Assembly (NCBI RefSeq): GCF_021869535.1
Contig: NW_026262668.1
Coordinates: forward strand, 67,043,558 to 67,107,557
Reading direction: 5' to 3'
From: Mytilus californianus
Taxonomy: Eukaryota > Mollusca > Bivalvia > Mytilida > Mytilidae
DNA length: 64,000 bases
Shown here: piece by piece, positions 22,312 through 34,639 of the stretch
How the letters are laid out: every line of letters begins with the position of its first letter
How positions within the stretch are numbered: the stretch's first letter is position 1
Translations under genes and position numbers: made by a program
Notes under the pieces: model-generated
What the model saw: only the letters and a program-made list of their open reading frames with translations
Told to the model about the DNA's origin: nothing
The model's database searches: none

Positions 22312-23454
22312 CCACAGAATAAAATGTCGTTATGTCAAATTACGGTATTAACAAATAAATATATATTATATTTACCATATCTCAAGCCCAAACGCCCTGA
22401 TTTGTGAATGGTTTAAACTGCTACAGAGACTATCGCAGGGTTTGTATATCTCAACGGATTTGATTTATCACATGAATTTGTTTGTAGTCAAGAAGCACAA
22501 AATCTCGGTTGATAGCAATATTTTCATTACTGAAAGTCTCTTTTTCTTGGACGATATATTGCTTGAATTTTTTGGTCATTGTTTTCAATTATCCATCAAA
22601 CAGGCCGCTATTATGATTTTTTCCTATTGCATGTATACGTGGTCTTATGAAATGCATTGATCAACGGGGAAAATTGATAAGACTAGTAAATTCGGTGCCA
22701 TATTTTACAATTGGATAGATGAGTGCAGATGAAGGACAAATTCGGGTTTTATTATTATGTACATAGAACCAAATGGGTTATAGATGCAATGTACAAGAGA
22801 ATTTATTTTCAATTAGTGTACAGAGAACAGCAGCAGTGATCTCTCAAGATGTCAACTAAAGGAGACTGTAGTTCTTGGATCTTCGTGATCTTATACTTTA
22901 TGACAAGTCTAATAGAAAAACAAAGGATATGGGTTATCCATACATAACACAAAATCAGTACATGCAGAGCAAAAAAAAACCACACACAATAAGCAAAGGA
23001 ACAGCGTATTGTTTGCTGTTCTTCATCTCAAAGTCACAATGATGCCTTCAACACGGAGCAAAAAAAAAACCTCTCACCTCACTGCAAGTTTAAGACGGCC
23101 CCTAGCACCGGCTAGCCTATCTTTGACGACTCTTTTATTTCTACTCTACGATACATGTAGTGGTGACCAATTTAATGTGTTCAGCATCTCATATAAAGAT
23201 TGTGTTACCTGTTACAACCATTCACAGAAGATCTCTTGACCATTTCTGAATCAATCTTTGATATACATTCTAACAAAACCTCATCAAAGATACAAAGCTT
23301 ATAACTTAGTATGCCAGATTCGAAATAACAGCGAATCAACCAATTCAAGTCGAAGGCCAAATCAATAGGAAAGTTCAAGACAAACGCGCTGAAAACCAAA
23401 CTTCCCTTTGGTTAATAAACTAATCATTTTTTTATAAGTTTTAGATTTTCAAAT

Positions 23455-23545
23455 AGTTTGGCCTCGAGCATCACTGAAGAGACGTTTATTTTCGAAATGC
23501 GCATCTGGTGCAGAAAAATCGGTACCGTTAATGTTATTCTATATA
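23455..23545 (+). repeat. Bivalve interspersed repeat fragment
   Basis: TTGGCCTCGAGCATCACTGA, then CGAAATGCGCATCTGGTGCA and GGTACCGTTAATGTTA. I associate these phrases with a retroelement tail that is common in Mytilus genomes; there is only one copy in this window. Confidence 0.6.
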
Positions 23546-24699
23546 GTTGTGCCGAATGAAGAGTGTGCAAAACAGACTACCATAGTTTGCTATAATGATT
23601 AGGAGTCTGGTAGATCATTTATGCAACAGGGGAAGGATTGGGGATAAATAAAAAAAAATCAGTCTGTTATTTAATGCTATGCCTTATTGAGAGAAACCTA
23701 AATACATAAAATAAATACATGTTTAAATTTTATGAAATTGCGTTCATTAATATTGTTGAGGCTCCACACTGTTGAGCAGCGGTTCGCCAGTCATTATAAA
23801 AGTCACTGTAAAGTTTATATATGATTGTCTCTTATTAAAAAAAGCTATCTAAATGTTGAAGCATGTTTAAATAATAACAATATATAAATATATATATGCA
23901 ATAGTATATATGATTTATTATTTAAAAGCAATAACAAAGTATACTGAGATAAATACAATGTATTAAATATGCAATGAATGAGTAAGGTGCCATATACGTA
24001 TTCTGAAAAAATAAGCATATTGTTAAGTACAATTTAAACATATGTAATATATAATGTAAGATAGCTGAATTCCTTAACTACTTCTATTTTTGTCGTTGTT
24101 TAAGTTAAGTACCAGTTATTTGATTGTCTTCCTTTTGCAAAGACCAGCATTTTTGTCTTTTAACTGCATGTCATTGTCCATCAATCATGCTGTACAGAAC
24201 TCGTTAACATAATTGAGTTGCATTTGTAGATCCTCTTTTGTCATGCTTGTATTGGCCAGTCAGTACAGAATCATACGCGTACACTTATACAAACAGTTTA
24301 AAATATATAGAACAATCTGTTTCTAAGGTTTCAGTGAGATTTCTTTCTTGTGAATAAAAAGTGTACTGCGTCGTAGGGTGAAAATAAGAACAGGCCTAGG
24401 TGATACACTTTCTCCTCGTCTTACAGGATCTTACAGCAAATAGTACCTTGGAAGAAATCCGAGGCTACAACGAAATAACCCTCCACTTAATGTTATTAAA
24501 CATATGTGTACATTTTTCGATTTATTTTGCATTTTAAATCTAAATTATTTTTTTTCAAGAATACACAAAAAATTGTTATTAAATTTTTCTTATGAAAGCC
24601 ACTGTCATTCTCAGAAACAATTGTCAGTTTTATTATTTGTATTTCATGCCATGCCATTTAATGTAAATATGTTTGCACAAATAAATATCTTAGACTAAT

Positions 24700-24800
24700 G
24701 AATATAGATATAAGAAGATGTGGTATGAGTGCCAATGAGACAACTCTCCATCTAAGTCACAATTTGTAAAAGTATGCCGCTACGGCTGTCGGTTGGTAAT
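24700..24800 (+). repeat. Mussel repeat family A, fragment
   Basis: AAGATGTGGTATGAGTGCCA followed by ATGAGACAACTCTCCATC, as at 18708 and 35267. Confidence 0.85.
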
Positions 24801-25159
24801 TCAACGCCGAACAGAAATTCAAGTCACAAAATTGATAGTACAAAAAGCAACAATTAATTTATTTACAATCGTTTAAACATATAAGAGAAAATGCTTCTTT
24901 TTATTGAATAAATTCATTTTCCATTACAAGGATGTGTATATATAGTACTATACAAATCCTTGTTCATTAGCATATTTTGCTTTGTATGACCATGATGACC
25001 GTATGCGAAACTGTTAGGGGGGATAGAGGAATATCCATATGATTATTGTAACATGACACACACACACCAGTCGTTGGCATGTCTATTCGAAATATTACGA
25101 TGACTGATTATGAGTAGACCCCTCTTTTGATCTTATCAATTAACAATAATCATAGTTAT

Positions 25160-25300
25160 ATTTGTCTACTTTTCACCAGTGATACGAGTTTGTTGAGAGG
25201 CTTGAAGGGGGAAAGTGGGCAAGTGTGTAAAGAGTTGGGGCGCGCAGGTCGATCGGACGACGGCAATGGGACGAGTTGTTATTATTATTTTCAACCCTGG
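25160..25300 (+). pseudogene. Possible RecQ-type helicase motif VI remnant
   Basis: In the frame opened at 25127 the peptide CKELGRAGRSDDGNG (about 25227-25271) resembles helicase motif VI (Q-E-x-GRAGRD) of RecQ-like proteins, and this stretch is GC-richer than its flanks. Nothing else of a helicase is visible, so if real it is a small remnant, perhaps carried by a transposon. Confidence 0.3.
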
Positions 25301-25959
25301 ACATATTTCTTGTCTACACGAAACCAGTCGATTTTCAAGTCACTTTGTAGCATACTCAAACTTAACAAAAAACAGACTAATATATAGCCATGCACATTTT
25401 TTTATTGTTCTTGTCTCAGACAAAATTCAAAAGGGGCACCTGTCTGTTTACTGTGTTGCTAGGTCATTATATTACTTCCGGTTCGTGAGAAGGACTTGTC
25501 TTTAAAATGTTTAGGAGCTATCGAAAAAATAATTGAATATCAAACACCCATTCGATAAATCTTCGTAAATTTGGAGGCAATTACTGGAATGAAAAAGTGA
25601 AGGATTATTACTAGCGGTAGGTAAGAAGGTGTAATAATGTTTGTTATTAAAGATATATAAACAGAATACGAAAAGGGATTAATATAAACATTGTATTTCC
25701 CGATAAAGACCTAGAACGCAGTTTTTAAGCATGTTATGGTCCTTATGATTTTTTTTTTGACTTTAATTTGCTATCACAAGGACTATATAAGAGCTACGGT
25801 TCCGCAGCTACCCTAATAACAGCATTAAAGCAATTTATACAATTTGACGTTTACAGTTCATAATAAAGAATCTATGTCAACTCGTACAAGATGCTTACCA
25901 ACTTTTATTCAATTTTTAGAAAGTATTCATATGCAGTATATATAGTAGCTATTTTCTGT

Positions 25960-26281
25960 CATGTAAGAGGGTAGTAATGGGGGTACCTTCATGACGAATA
26001 ACGGTAAAAATTCTTGCCAAATGACGCTAACGATAATTTTTGGTGCATAACGATAAAGTGTACACTTTCTTTTAGACGATAAAAAAATCGACTGATTTTG
26101 ACGCATCACGTTAATTTTATTCCAAAAATGACGCTAACGATAATTATTTGAGACCTCTGACGAATCAGGACAATGATATTTTGACAATTCATGGTAAAAT
26201 TTTAACCAATTTGACGCTAACGGTAGCCGAAAATGACCGTTTGACGACTGACGGTAAAGGGCATTACTACCCTCATGTAAG
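25960..26281. mobile_element. hAT-like MITE, 306 bp, with 8-bp target duplication
   Basis: The element at 25968-26273 has terminal inverted repeats AGGGTAGTAATG and CATTACTACCCT and is flanked on both sides by CATGTAAG (25960-25967 and 26274-26281). An 8-bp duplication is characteristic of hAT transposons. The interior repeats TGACGCTAACGATAAT several times. No transposase. Confidence 0.85.
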
Positions 26282-26582
26282 ATTTTAAACAAAATAAAAG
26301 AAAGAAGAGATATGCTGATTTGAAATTATATTTATATATTATATATATATACAATTTAGTGATCATTATATGGTGGACCTACAAACTGATTAGATTGGGG
26401 TTTATTAAATAAAAAACAGAGATAGGTTCACAAAAACATAAATTTCTGAATAGATATGCCACACAATCAGTCAAAAAATAAATTTTACAAAATTCCCTGC
26501 AGATTTCAAGACGAAGATGATGTGCTGTATGTGTCATTTAACAGGCTAACAAGAAAAAAACTGGTGAATTCATTACTTCACA

Positions 26583-26620
26583 CTGAGACTACTATAACAC
26601 ATGTGTTATAGTAGTCTCAG
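26583..26620. repeat. Perfect 38-bp palindrome
   Basis: CTGAGACTACTATAACACA and its exact complement meet with no spacer, centred on ACATGT. Confidence 0.95.
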
Positions 26621-26714
26621 CTTCACAATCAAAGGAATTAATATTTTTAGGTCCTATTTAGTACTACATGTATATAGCTCTTTTAACAACTGTTTCTATT
26701 CTTATACATCCTTT

Positions 26715-26800
26715 GGCTTTCAAATATTTGGCTTCGCAAGTTCCTGATGAAGGTTAATCCAGAAAAGCGCTTCGCTTCGGACACATGTAATTCATGTAAT
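26715..26800 (+). repeat. Bivalve interspersed repeat tail
   Basis: CCTGATGAAGGTTAATCCAG then AAAAGCGCTTCG. The inverted counterpart lies at 59195-59290 (AAAGCGCTTTTCTGGATTTA, CCTTCATCAGGAA). Confidence 0.65.
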
Positions 26801-28005
26801 TTAATAAGTGTTGTTCTTATTTTTTAAGCTCCATTTGAAACATAGCCATGTTTGTCAATAAAAACTAATTTTTTTATCACTAGACTAGAAACCTGTTATT
26901 AAATACAATTTTTGAAAATTGGCCGAAATCTTCAATTCCTACATGTCCTAAGGCCAAATAAAAATATATGTGTGGTTCCAGTTACATCCTGAAAACAAAT
27001 ATGGTCGGTAGGTAGGCAATTTTTAAAAAAAACATTTTTTTTTGGGGTATGTCAAAATCTGGAAATAAATTGTGTGTTCACTGAGTCTGATTCCTGTGTT
27101 TTACACTCTCCTACTGAAAGTTCACCATTTTCTATATGCTTATATGTTTGGTTGTAAAATAGACATGACAGACATGTTACGTTTTTAGTTAATTCTGTTG
27201 CATTCTATTGGCCCGAGAACACAGTTAGTTGGTAGTGCATTTCTTGTAGACAAAAAACGCAAATTAAAAAAATCGCACCTGCTCTATCCAAAACGATTTT
27301 TACAGTGTTGTGTACTACTTTTGGGATCAATTATAGAAAAGTCAATCGGCTGTAACTCAAAATATGGATAATTTTATGTTAAGGGGGTCTGTAATCCAGT
27401 TTGACAGCTTCAGACATACTAATTTATGACCTTTTCAAACTGGACCAAATCACTACTTTACCTAAAAATTTATGCCCCAAATTTTTTTTACATGTAATTT
27501 CATCCCCCTACTTACTATTTGAGGCATAAAAAATAAAGAAGTAAATTTGGAAGGTGTATGAAAAAAATTTGCAAGTTATACACTGTCCACACTAGGGACT
27601 CTATTCGTAGGCAACGAAAATCAAAGGACGATAACTGTGTCCCCGGACCTAATAGGATAGAAAGAATTGACCAATTTTAATAAAACTTGGCATGATTTAA
27701 GATTAGGGAATTATAAGACAGTTTACCAAGTTTCATGGCAATAGAATATATATTAGAGATCATATGGTCATTCTTATATTTGAACTTTGGGTGTTTATTT
27801 TTTATGTTTAAATCAAACAATTTCAACTATCAAGATTTGGGCCTACAAAATTTAAATATTGAAAAAAATTACTTTTTAAATGCCTTAATATATTATGTAG
27901 CATGTATATAAAGCAGCTGAACACTCATTTGATGTATCAGATTTATAACAATTCTTCAAAAGTCAAATTTATATGAGCCTGTGTCTGAAAATAGAGATTT
28001 TCCAA
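26801..28005. other. Intergenic, no gene recognised
   Basis: AT-rich spacer. Part of 27590-27780 (for example TTAATAAAACTTGGCATGAT) has the look of other bivalve repeats in the window but was not matched convincingly. Confidence 0.45.
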
Positions 28006-28009
28006 TGAA

Positions 28010-28047
28010 GGGGGGGGGGGGGGGGGGGGGGGGGGGGTGGGGGGTGG
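28010..28047 (+). repeat. G-run of 28, followed by short G tracts
   Basis: 28 consecutive G from 28010 to 28037, then T, six G, T, GG. Strong potential for G-quadruplex structure, and a site of likely sequencing length error. Confidence 0.95.
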
Positions 28048-28599
28048 CTTACATGTATATAAAATTTGTAATTTTGTCCACCAAATTAAAATTTGTGAAG
28101 TAATTTTGCTAGAATAAATAATTCTTTCATATATATTCAATGTACTTTAAATGGAAAGAAAAGTTACAAATAGCATACCACATGAGTATAAAATGGTCCT
28201 AGGCCATGTAAAACTAAAAATAATGTAGGGTCAATTTAGGCCGTTACACATAATTACATATAAAAATGCATATAGAAGCTATAGTAAATAGAAATTTGTT
28301 TCTTTTTGGTCCTTTCTATTCTAAGGTGACATGATGCAAGAAGTCTGAATACAATAGGACTCTTGCATTCAACTTTTTTTGCAGACATTATAGTCTGATG
28401 CAAAGTTTTTTTCACTTTTTAGTGGAAAACTTGCGTGTAATTTTAGTCTCAATAGGCATATATTTGAACCACTTACTATCCTACAGAAGAAAAAAAGGTG
28501 TCATATGAAAGGAAACTGCTTGTTATACAGATTTAGTGAACTCTTTATAATGGACTTCAACTTTTATGTACATGATGTTGATGATGCATATAGACCTAG

Positions 28600-29060
28600 A
28601 TGAACGGCACAGGCTCTTTATAGTTTCTAGTTTTTGTTCCCACAGAAGGTGCCAAAATAAACTAAATCTTTGTATTACAGAAAAATTATTTTACCAGGGT
28701 TTTCAATATCTCAAATTTGTCAAAACTTTTACTAAATTTTATCATTGGTACAAGGACATAATTTGTAAATATAAATCAACGTGCAGACATCTCATACGTT
28801 CAGGTATTTCACATACCATCTTTTATGGTATTATTCTATACAAAGCGCAAAAATGTCATCATTCACCACACAAGCTTACCGAAACTTTACAAGACTTATT
28901 CACAAGGGATATAGTTATGATACTGTTGTCAAGTCATTAAATATGGCATTTTTTGGAATTAATATTGATTCACTCAGGGTCTTTGCATTGGAAATAAACA
29001 CATTAATTCTGAAACCAGTTGTTGGCATGATATGGGTTATGTTCTCATATAATTTATGAT
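28600..29060 (+). pseudogene. Retroelement reverse-transcriptase C-terminal remnant, frameshifted
   Basis: One frame (from about 28640) reads FVKTFTKFYHWYKDIICKY and STCRHLIRSGISHTIFYG; a second frame (about 28850-29000) continues FTRLIHKGYSYDTVVKSLN then MAFFGINIDSL. Both parts resemble the conserved tail of reverse-transcriptase polyproteins that are abundant in bivalve genomes (recalled similarity, not a search). The frame change marks it as dead. Confidence 0.6.
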
Positions 29061-29309
29061 GGCATGATACTAAACCCCTAATGGGAGGTACAAAAATGTA
29101 TAGTGGTTGATTTTTATATGATGAAGACATAATCTTTCACTCAGTATAATTGATGTTTGGAGCTGGCATGTTAGTAATTGCTAGTAGTCCTTTGTTAATT
29201 TATGTTATCATTTTCATTTTGCTTAGTTAATCTGTTGACTATTCTAACATCGGACTTTGACTTCTTTTAAACTGAGTTTAACTGTGCGTATTGCTGTGAT
29301 TTTGTTTAC

Positions 29310-29665
29310 TCCACATTAGTTGAAGGTATAGGGGAGGGTTGAGATCTCACAAAACTTGTTTAACCACACAACATTTTTGCACATGTCCCAAGTATAGAGC
29401 GTCTACCTTTGTTACTCTTGTATTTTTTATTAATTTTTGTTTGTTTGTATGTTTCCAAGTGTAGTGTGGCGTTCATTTGGCTGAACTAGTTAGTTTTCTC
29501 GTTTGAATTGTTTTACATTGTCATTTCGGGGCCTTTTATAGCTGACTGTGCTGTATGGGCTTTGCTCATTGTTGAAGGCCGTACAGTGACCTATAGTTGT
29601 TAATTTCTGTGTCATTTGGTCTCTTGTGGAGAGTTGTCTCATTGGCAATCATACCACTGTGGTGA
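29310..29665 (-). repeat. Mussel repeat family A, inverted copy
   Basis: TAGTTAGTTTTCTCGTTTGA, GGGGCCTTTTATAGCTGACT, CTCATTGTTGAAGGCCGTAC and GTCTCATTGGCAATCATACC in reverse order relative to 35264-35900. It follows the retroelement remnant directly. Confidence 0.9.
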
Positions 29666-29755
29666 ATCAATCTAATATTGCGCGCTTACCGCAGAGCTAT
29701 CCAAAAATTCTGGGGAGAATACTGCCACATCTTCTTTTTTATAGTATACATTATT

Positions 29756-29900
29756 GTTCAGGGGCCAGCTGAAGCTCGCCTCTAGGTGTAAGATTTTCTC
29801 CATGCGTTGAAGACCCATTGATGGACATGAGCTGTATTCTGCTCTTTGGTGGGTTGTTGTCTCTTTGACACAATCCCTGTTTCCATTCCCTATTCTAACT
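29756..29900 (+). repeat. Interspersed repeat family B, copy 2
   Basis: TTCAGGGGCCAGCTGAAGC, TTGAAGACCCATTGATGG, TTGTTGTCTCTTTGACACA and TCCATTCCCTATTC, matching 4430-4630. Confidence 0.85.
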
Positions 29901-30194
29901 TTGGAAAACAAGATGGCTCACTGTAATTTATACAAGATAAATATTTCAATTGATTCAGGAGGGTTTTATAATTTAAAAAGACGTGTGTCAACAGCAAATT
30001 GTATCAAGTGCTGTCAAGTTCACTTCTAATTTCTAAGTTCATGTTGGCTAAGGAGGTGTCTCTCTTTTTTGACGTGATTTTTGGTTGGTATCTTCTCCCT
30101 TTTTTGTTATTACATGTATTATTGCTTTGTATGTCTTTTTCTTTTTCTATTTTTGTTTATGTTTATATTTTTAAAATCATGGTTTAATATGATA

Positions 30195-30243
30195 CCCATT
30201 TCCTGAGGATTTGAGTACACCATTTCCTGAGGATTTGAGTACT
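30195..30243 (+). repeat. Direct duplication of a ~25-bp sequence
   Basis: CCATTTCCTGAGGATTTGAG followed by TAC occurs twice head to tail. Confidence 0.9.
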
Positions 30244-30823
30244 GTTGATTCCTACTGTCAATAGCTGTAAAATTATTTAATGGATATATATAACAGAACA
30301 AACGTCAGGACAGTGAAAAGCTACATATAAAAATTGAGGTCATGAGACAAATTTTCTAAAATAGCATGTAAAAGAAAAATCATTTATTCAATAATTGTAC
30401 TTGTTTTCATTGACAATCAATGTAAAATAAGTACCGAAAAATCATATGTTTTAGGGGGAATAGACTCTGGTACCAGTTTATATTGGCATGCTCAAACTTT
30501 TTGAATTAAATTATTACATAAGCATGTAAGATACATGAACATATGGATCAAATTGAATTAAAATTAGGACAGTGAAATCCGTTGGATTTAAAATTAATAA
30601 AAGAATATACATGTAATGCAAATTTTCATGGTCATTACATGGCTCTGATTACAAACATGTATCTAACTCATAACATGTTACATTTTAGTAGTTAAGTCAG
30701 CATATGCCTTTTCTATAATATTTTCAACAAATGTGTGCATACACTGCATAGAAACAATGTAATTTGTGTCCAGATAATCAATTTTATATGTAAAAAAAAT
30801 TCTGGTTTTATATTTTTATCTTG

Positions 30824-31135
30824 CCTTGAAGAAGTCAGGGAGGCAAGACATAAGCATGCTATTTTCAGGTGTCTGTAGGGTTAAAGTTTGTGATTACCAG
30901 TACATGTAGGTTAGTTTAAGGGTAACCACTTGTGAAAATTCAGTGATATTTGGTATGCAGCTGTATTAGCATTGGCTCATCTTATTTCTATAAGAGATTA
31001 TTTGATCCTATCAATCACCTCAGTCATGCACCATTGACTTTGAAACTTTTTCATAGTTTGCATGTTAAAGTTTGTGATAATATCAATTTATATGCTAATA
31101 CAATTTATATGAGAGTTATGATGAGGCTCTAATAT
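30824..31135 (+). repeat. Repeat family C, diverged copy
   Basis: Begins CTTGCCTTGAAGAAGTCAGG and GCAAGACATAAGCATGCTAT, then GATATTTGGTATGCAGC and CATTGACTTTGAAACTTTT. Full copies lie at 33330-33870 and 41865-42705. Confidence 0.75.
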
Positions 31136-31309
31136 GAGCTTAAAAATTGTTTATGATTATTATTAAGGGATACAGTCTCACCTTCAGGGTGCATTATGTA
31201 AGTTTATTGTTGGCTTTCATCTTTTATTCCTATTTGAGGAACTATTTAATGTAGGAAACATTTATAAATGAAATATGTAAATGTATTAGCAATTGTAGTT
31301 TCATTATAA

Positions 31310-31515
31310 AAATAAGGAGACGAGGTATGATTGCCAATAAGACAACTATCCACCAAAGTTAAAATAAAGTGGATGTAAGCAATTATAGGCAACCGTACAG
31401 CCTTCAACAATGAGAAAAATCCATACCGTATAGTCGGCTATAAAAGGCCCCATCATGAAAAATATGAAACAATATATTCAATTGAGAAAATTAACGGCCT
31501 TATTTATAACAAAAC
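31310..31515 (+). repeat. Mussel repeat family A, fragment
   Basis: GGTATGATTGCCAATAAGAC, CCGTACAGCCTTCAACAATG and AGTCGGCTATAAAAGGCCCC, ending in ATTGAGAAAATTAACGGCCT. Confidence 0.9.
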
Positions 31516-31519
31516 AATT

Positions 31520-32500
31520 GTATTTTAACTGAATGTAAAAATTTCAGTTTCTTGATGGGTATATAAATTTGTAGAATAATTTAATGAGAAATTTGTGTTA
31601 TTTCTGAAAAATTTGCTTACTTTAAATTCCTACACGTTTTTCTATTTTTCTTGGATGGTAAATAAGGTTAATATAAACATACCATGATAGATAATAATAA
31701 TTCAGTTTATTACATTTATATCATGAATGACACCTTGGCCGTGGGATAAAAGTTTATTTACTTTAAAAATAATCTCATAAGTTAAAGCATAAATTTTACA
31801 AGGATTTTTAAAGAAAGCTTTTAGATATCAGGTAATATACATTGTACAATATATTTATTCTGTGAAACTGTTTTTAACAATGTCTATGTATTTATTTTGT
31901 GAAGATGCATATATTTAAACTACTTCTATGTTATTGCTGCTGTTTGTGGAATTTTTGTTGGTTAAATGTCTTATGGCATTTTCTGATGCAAATTCATGTG
32001 TCAAGAACAAATTAGATGGAAAGCCAATTAAAAAGATTTTTGCTAAGTACATGTCAACCAAGATCATGCCAGAAGTTGGAAATTTTTGAGAATGGGCAGA
32101 AAGTTTATTAGTAAAAGTCATTTACTTATACTGTCCCCTCAGAGAGGTATACATGTAGCCATGGCTTAATCACATGCAGAAACCATAAAGACTTACAAGT
32201 AGTGTACAAGCCGTTGGATTTAACCTTCCGCATTCCAACCAGTCAGGCTGTATAATTATTCTATTCTGTAGAACCAAATGAAAGCCTTTTAGCATGGGTC
32301 TTTACTCCTTGATAAGAGAAGTCCAAACAGGAACATATTCTATATGTTTTGTACTTTAGTCAAACATTTAGGTTTGCACTTGTTGATGGTACATGACTAC
32401 TACATGCTGCCTTATATATCCTGATGTTGGATATCAACATGATCAGCATATACAATCAAGTTCTGTTCTAGTCTATTTCTCAAATCTATACTAATGATTA
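31520..32500. other. Intergenic, no gene recognised
   Basis: AT-rich; open frames here are short and without recognisable domains. Confidence 0.5.
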
Positions 32501-32504
32501 GCAA

Positions 32505-33185
32505 TAGGGTTAATATATTTGGTGTATTGAATGATTGTAAGATGTACATGTGACATGTCTATCTGGCATGTTTCATTTGACCTTGACCTCAGTTTCATGG
32601 CTCATTGTTCAATGTTAATTTTTCAGGGTTTTGTCAGTTTATAAGATACTATTAGTATATAAGCAATAATTCAAGTACATTTGGTGAATGGAATGATTGT
32701 AAGGTGTACATGGCAGTGTGGCAGGGTTTATACCACATTGACCTCATTTTCATGGTTCATTGGTCAATGTGGTATGGTTTATTTCTCAGATACTAAAAGC
32801 AGTTTGGCCTCTATATTTAGTGTATGGAATGATTGTAAGGTGTACATGTCTGTCTGGCAGGTTGACCCCATTTTTATGGATCATTGATAATGTTAAGTTT
32901 ATGTGATACTTGTAGTAAAACCTTCATATTACAGACTTTCAAGATAACTTCAATCATGGATATAAGTAAACCAGGTGAAACATTTCATCATGTGCACTCT
33001 TTTTTTAAGATAATAGAATTGTTTAAGTAATATGACAGGTATATTTGGTATATAAAATTATTGAAAGGTGTTTATGTCAGTCTGACAGAGTTCATCTGAT
33101 CCTGACCCTATTTTCATTGATCATAAGTTTTCATGTCAGAATAGGTTTGTTTTTCAGATATTAAAAAAATGCATCAGTAATATGT
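32505..33185 (+). repeat. Repeat family D, about 4 diverged tandem units
   Basis: Units of roughly 145 bp contain TTTGGTGTATTGAATGATTG, GGTGTACATG, TGACCTTGACCTCA and TTTCATGG.TCATTGGTCAAT. Better copies lie at 53308-54395 and 61260-62890. Confidence 0.85.
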
Positions 33186-33329
33186 CTATATAATGCTATA
33201 GTTATAGATTTAGTTTTTGTTTCTTTATGGTTGTTCCCTATTGTTCGAATTATTGCCATTGTCAACAGATTACTTGCTGTTCACAAGGTCATTTATGGCA
33301 TGCCAAGGCATTTTATTGTAAGATGATTT

Positions 33330-33870
33330 TGAAATTGATTCATTTTTGTCTTGTCTTGATGGAGTCAAAAAGCGAAACATAGGTATGCTGTTTCGGGCGG
33401 CAGCAGCGTTGGTGGTGGCAGCGTTGTCAACAATGTTTTAGTTTGTGATTAGGTCAGTTTTATGGGGAACCAGTGTACTAGTGGTAGATCAATGATATTT
33501 GGTATGCAGTTTATAAACATTGGCACATATCATTTCCATGGCGATTATTTGGCCCCACTCCCTCAGTCACGGTTTATTGACTTTAAAACTTTTGCTTAGT
33601 TTACATGTTTTAGTTTGTGATTAGGTCAGTTTATAAGGAACATTTAGTGGAAGATCAATGATATTTGGTATGCAGTTGTATTAGCAATGGCACATCTCAT
33701 TTCCATGGGGATTATTTTGCCCTGTACCATCAGTCATGGTTCATTGACTTTGAATATTTTGCATAACTTACATGTTTTAATTTCAACATTTGCATTTTAC
33801 TATCAAAATAACAAAAAGGCGAGACATATCTCTGTGTTAACAGTTTATTTAATAACTTTTAAGTCATTGA
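33330..33870 (+). repeat. Repeat family C, full-length copy
   Basis: Starts GTCTTGATGGAGTCAAAAAG, GCGAAACATAGGTATGCTGT, then repeated units with TTAGTTTGTGATTAGGTCAG and GATATTTGGTATGCAGTT, and ends AAAAAGGCGAGACATATCTC TGTGTTAACAG. The open frame at 33687-34007 belongs to it in part. Confidence 0.9.
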
Positions 33871-34639
33871 TTGCCCCTTTTATGGTCATTGAAAGTTTAG
33901 AGTGTTTCTTTAAAACCAGTACTTTTTGTAATCACATTCCACATAAAATATTTTCAGGTTATATTTCTTATGTAAGTGTTAAGATTTCAAGTAATTGCAT
34001 GATATAAGCAATATCATGTTAAGACCAATAAATCATGCAATGATCACTGAAAGTATTGAATAATTTTATTGTGCATAAAACTGTAACCTTTTCTACACAG
34101 TATTTATAAAACTTATGATCAATTTAATACTAAAATGTTGTCGCAGACAATAGATACATGTATATATTTTCTTTGAATTAATAATGCATGATTGAAAAAT
34201 AAATATTTGAAGTTTAATCAAAAATGCATTAGCAAGAAGGATATATTAGAAAATATAGATTTTAATTAAATCCTATTTCAGCAATATGAGAGCATGTATA
34301 TGATATTACATATTTGATTAGCTAATATGTATACATAATTTTTTTTATAATAATGAAGGCTTGTCAGTGTGGAATAATTAATCATATCAAAAGGCATTGT
34401 GTAAAATTAAAAGGAGAAATGTTGTTCATTATAAATGAAGGTATGGCCAATATGTTACTTACAGAGGGGTAGGTATTAAAGAACAACTAATTAGACAAAT
34501 CAAATAAGACTTTTAAAAAGGTACCAATTTTGATTCACAAATTAATTGTCTTTTTTCTATGAGTTGATCCCTTGGAAGGTTTAGATTTTGAAAGGAATTA
34601 ATCTTGCAAATATTTATGGCATTATTAAAGTTTAATGAG

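Larger units (their letters stand above)
21650..25180. other. Intergenic, no gene recognised
   Basis: AT-rich spacer with a CA microsatellite and several repeat fragments listed separately. The phrase CTTCATC.CAAAGTCAC..TGATGCCTTCAAC at about 23020-23052 recurs at about 56691-56721, so it is a shared repeat, not a gene. Confidence 0.5.

Noticed and set aside
22442..22660. 72-codon open frame
   Set aside because: Starts at TTG, no domain or splice support.
27943..28140. Proline-rich open frame on the minus strand
   Set aside because: The proline run is simply the G homopolymer read on the other strand.
33687..34007. 106-codon open frame
   Set aside because: Largely repeat family C sequence, no domain.
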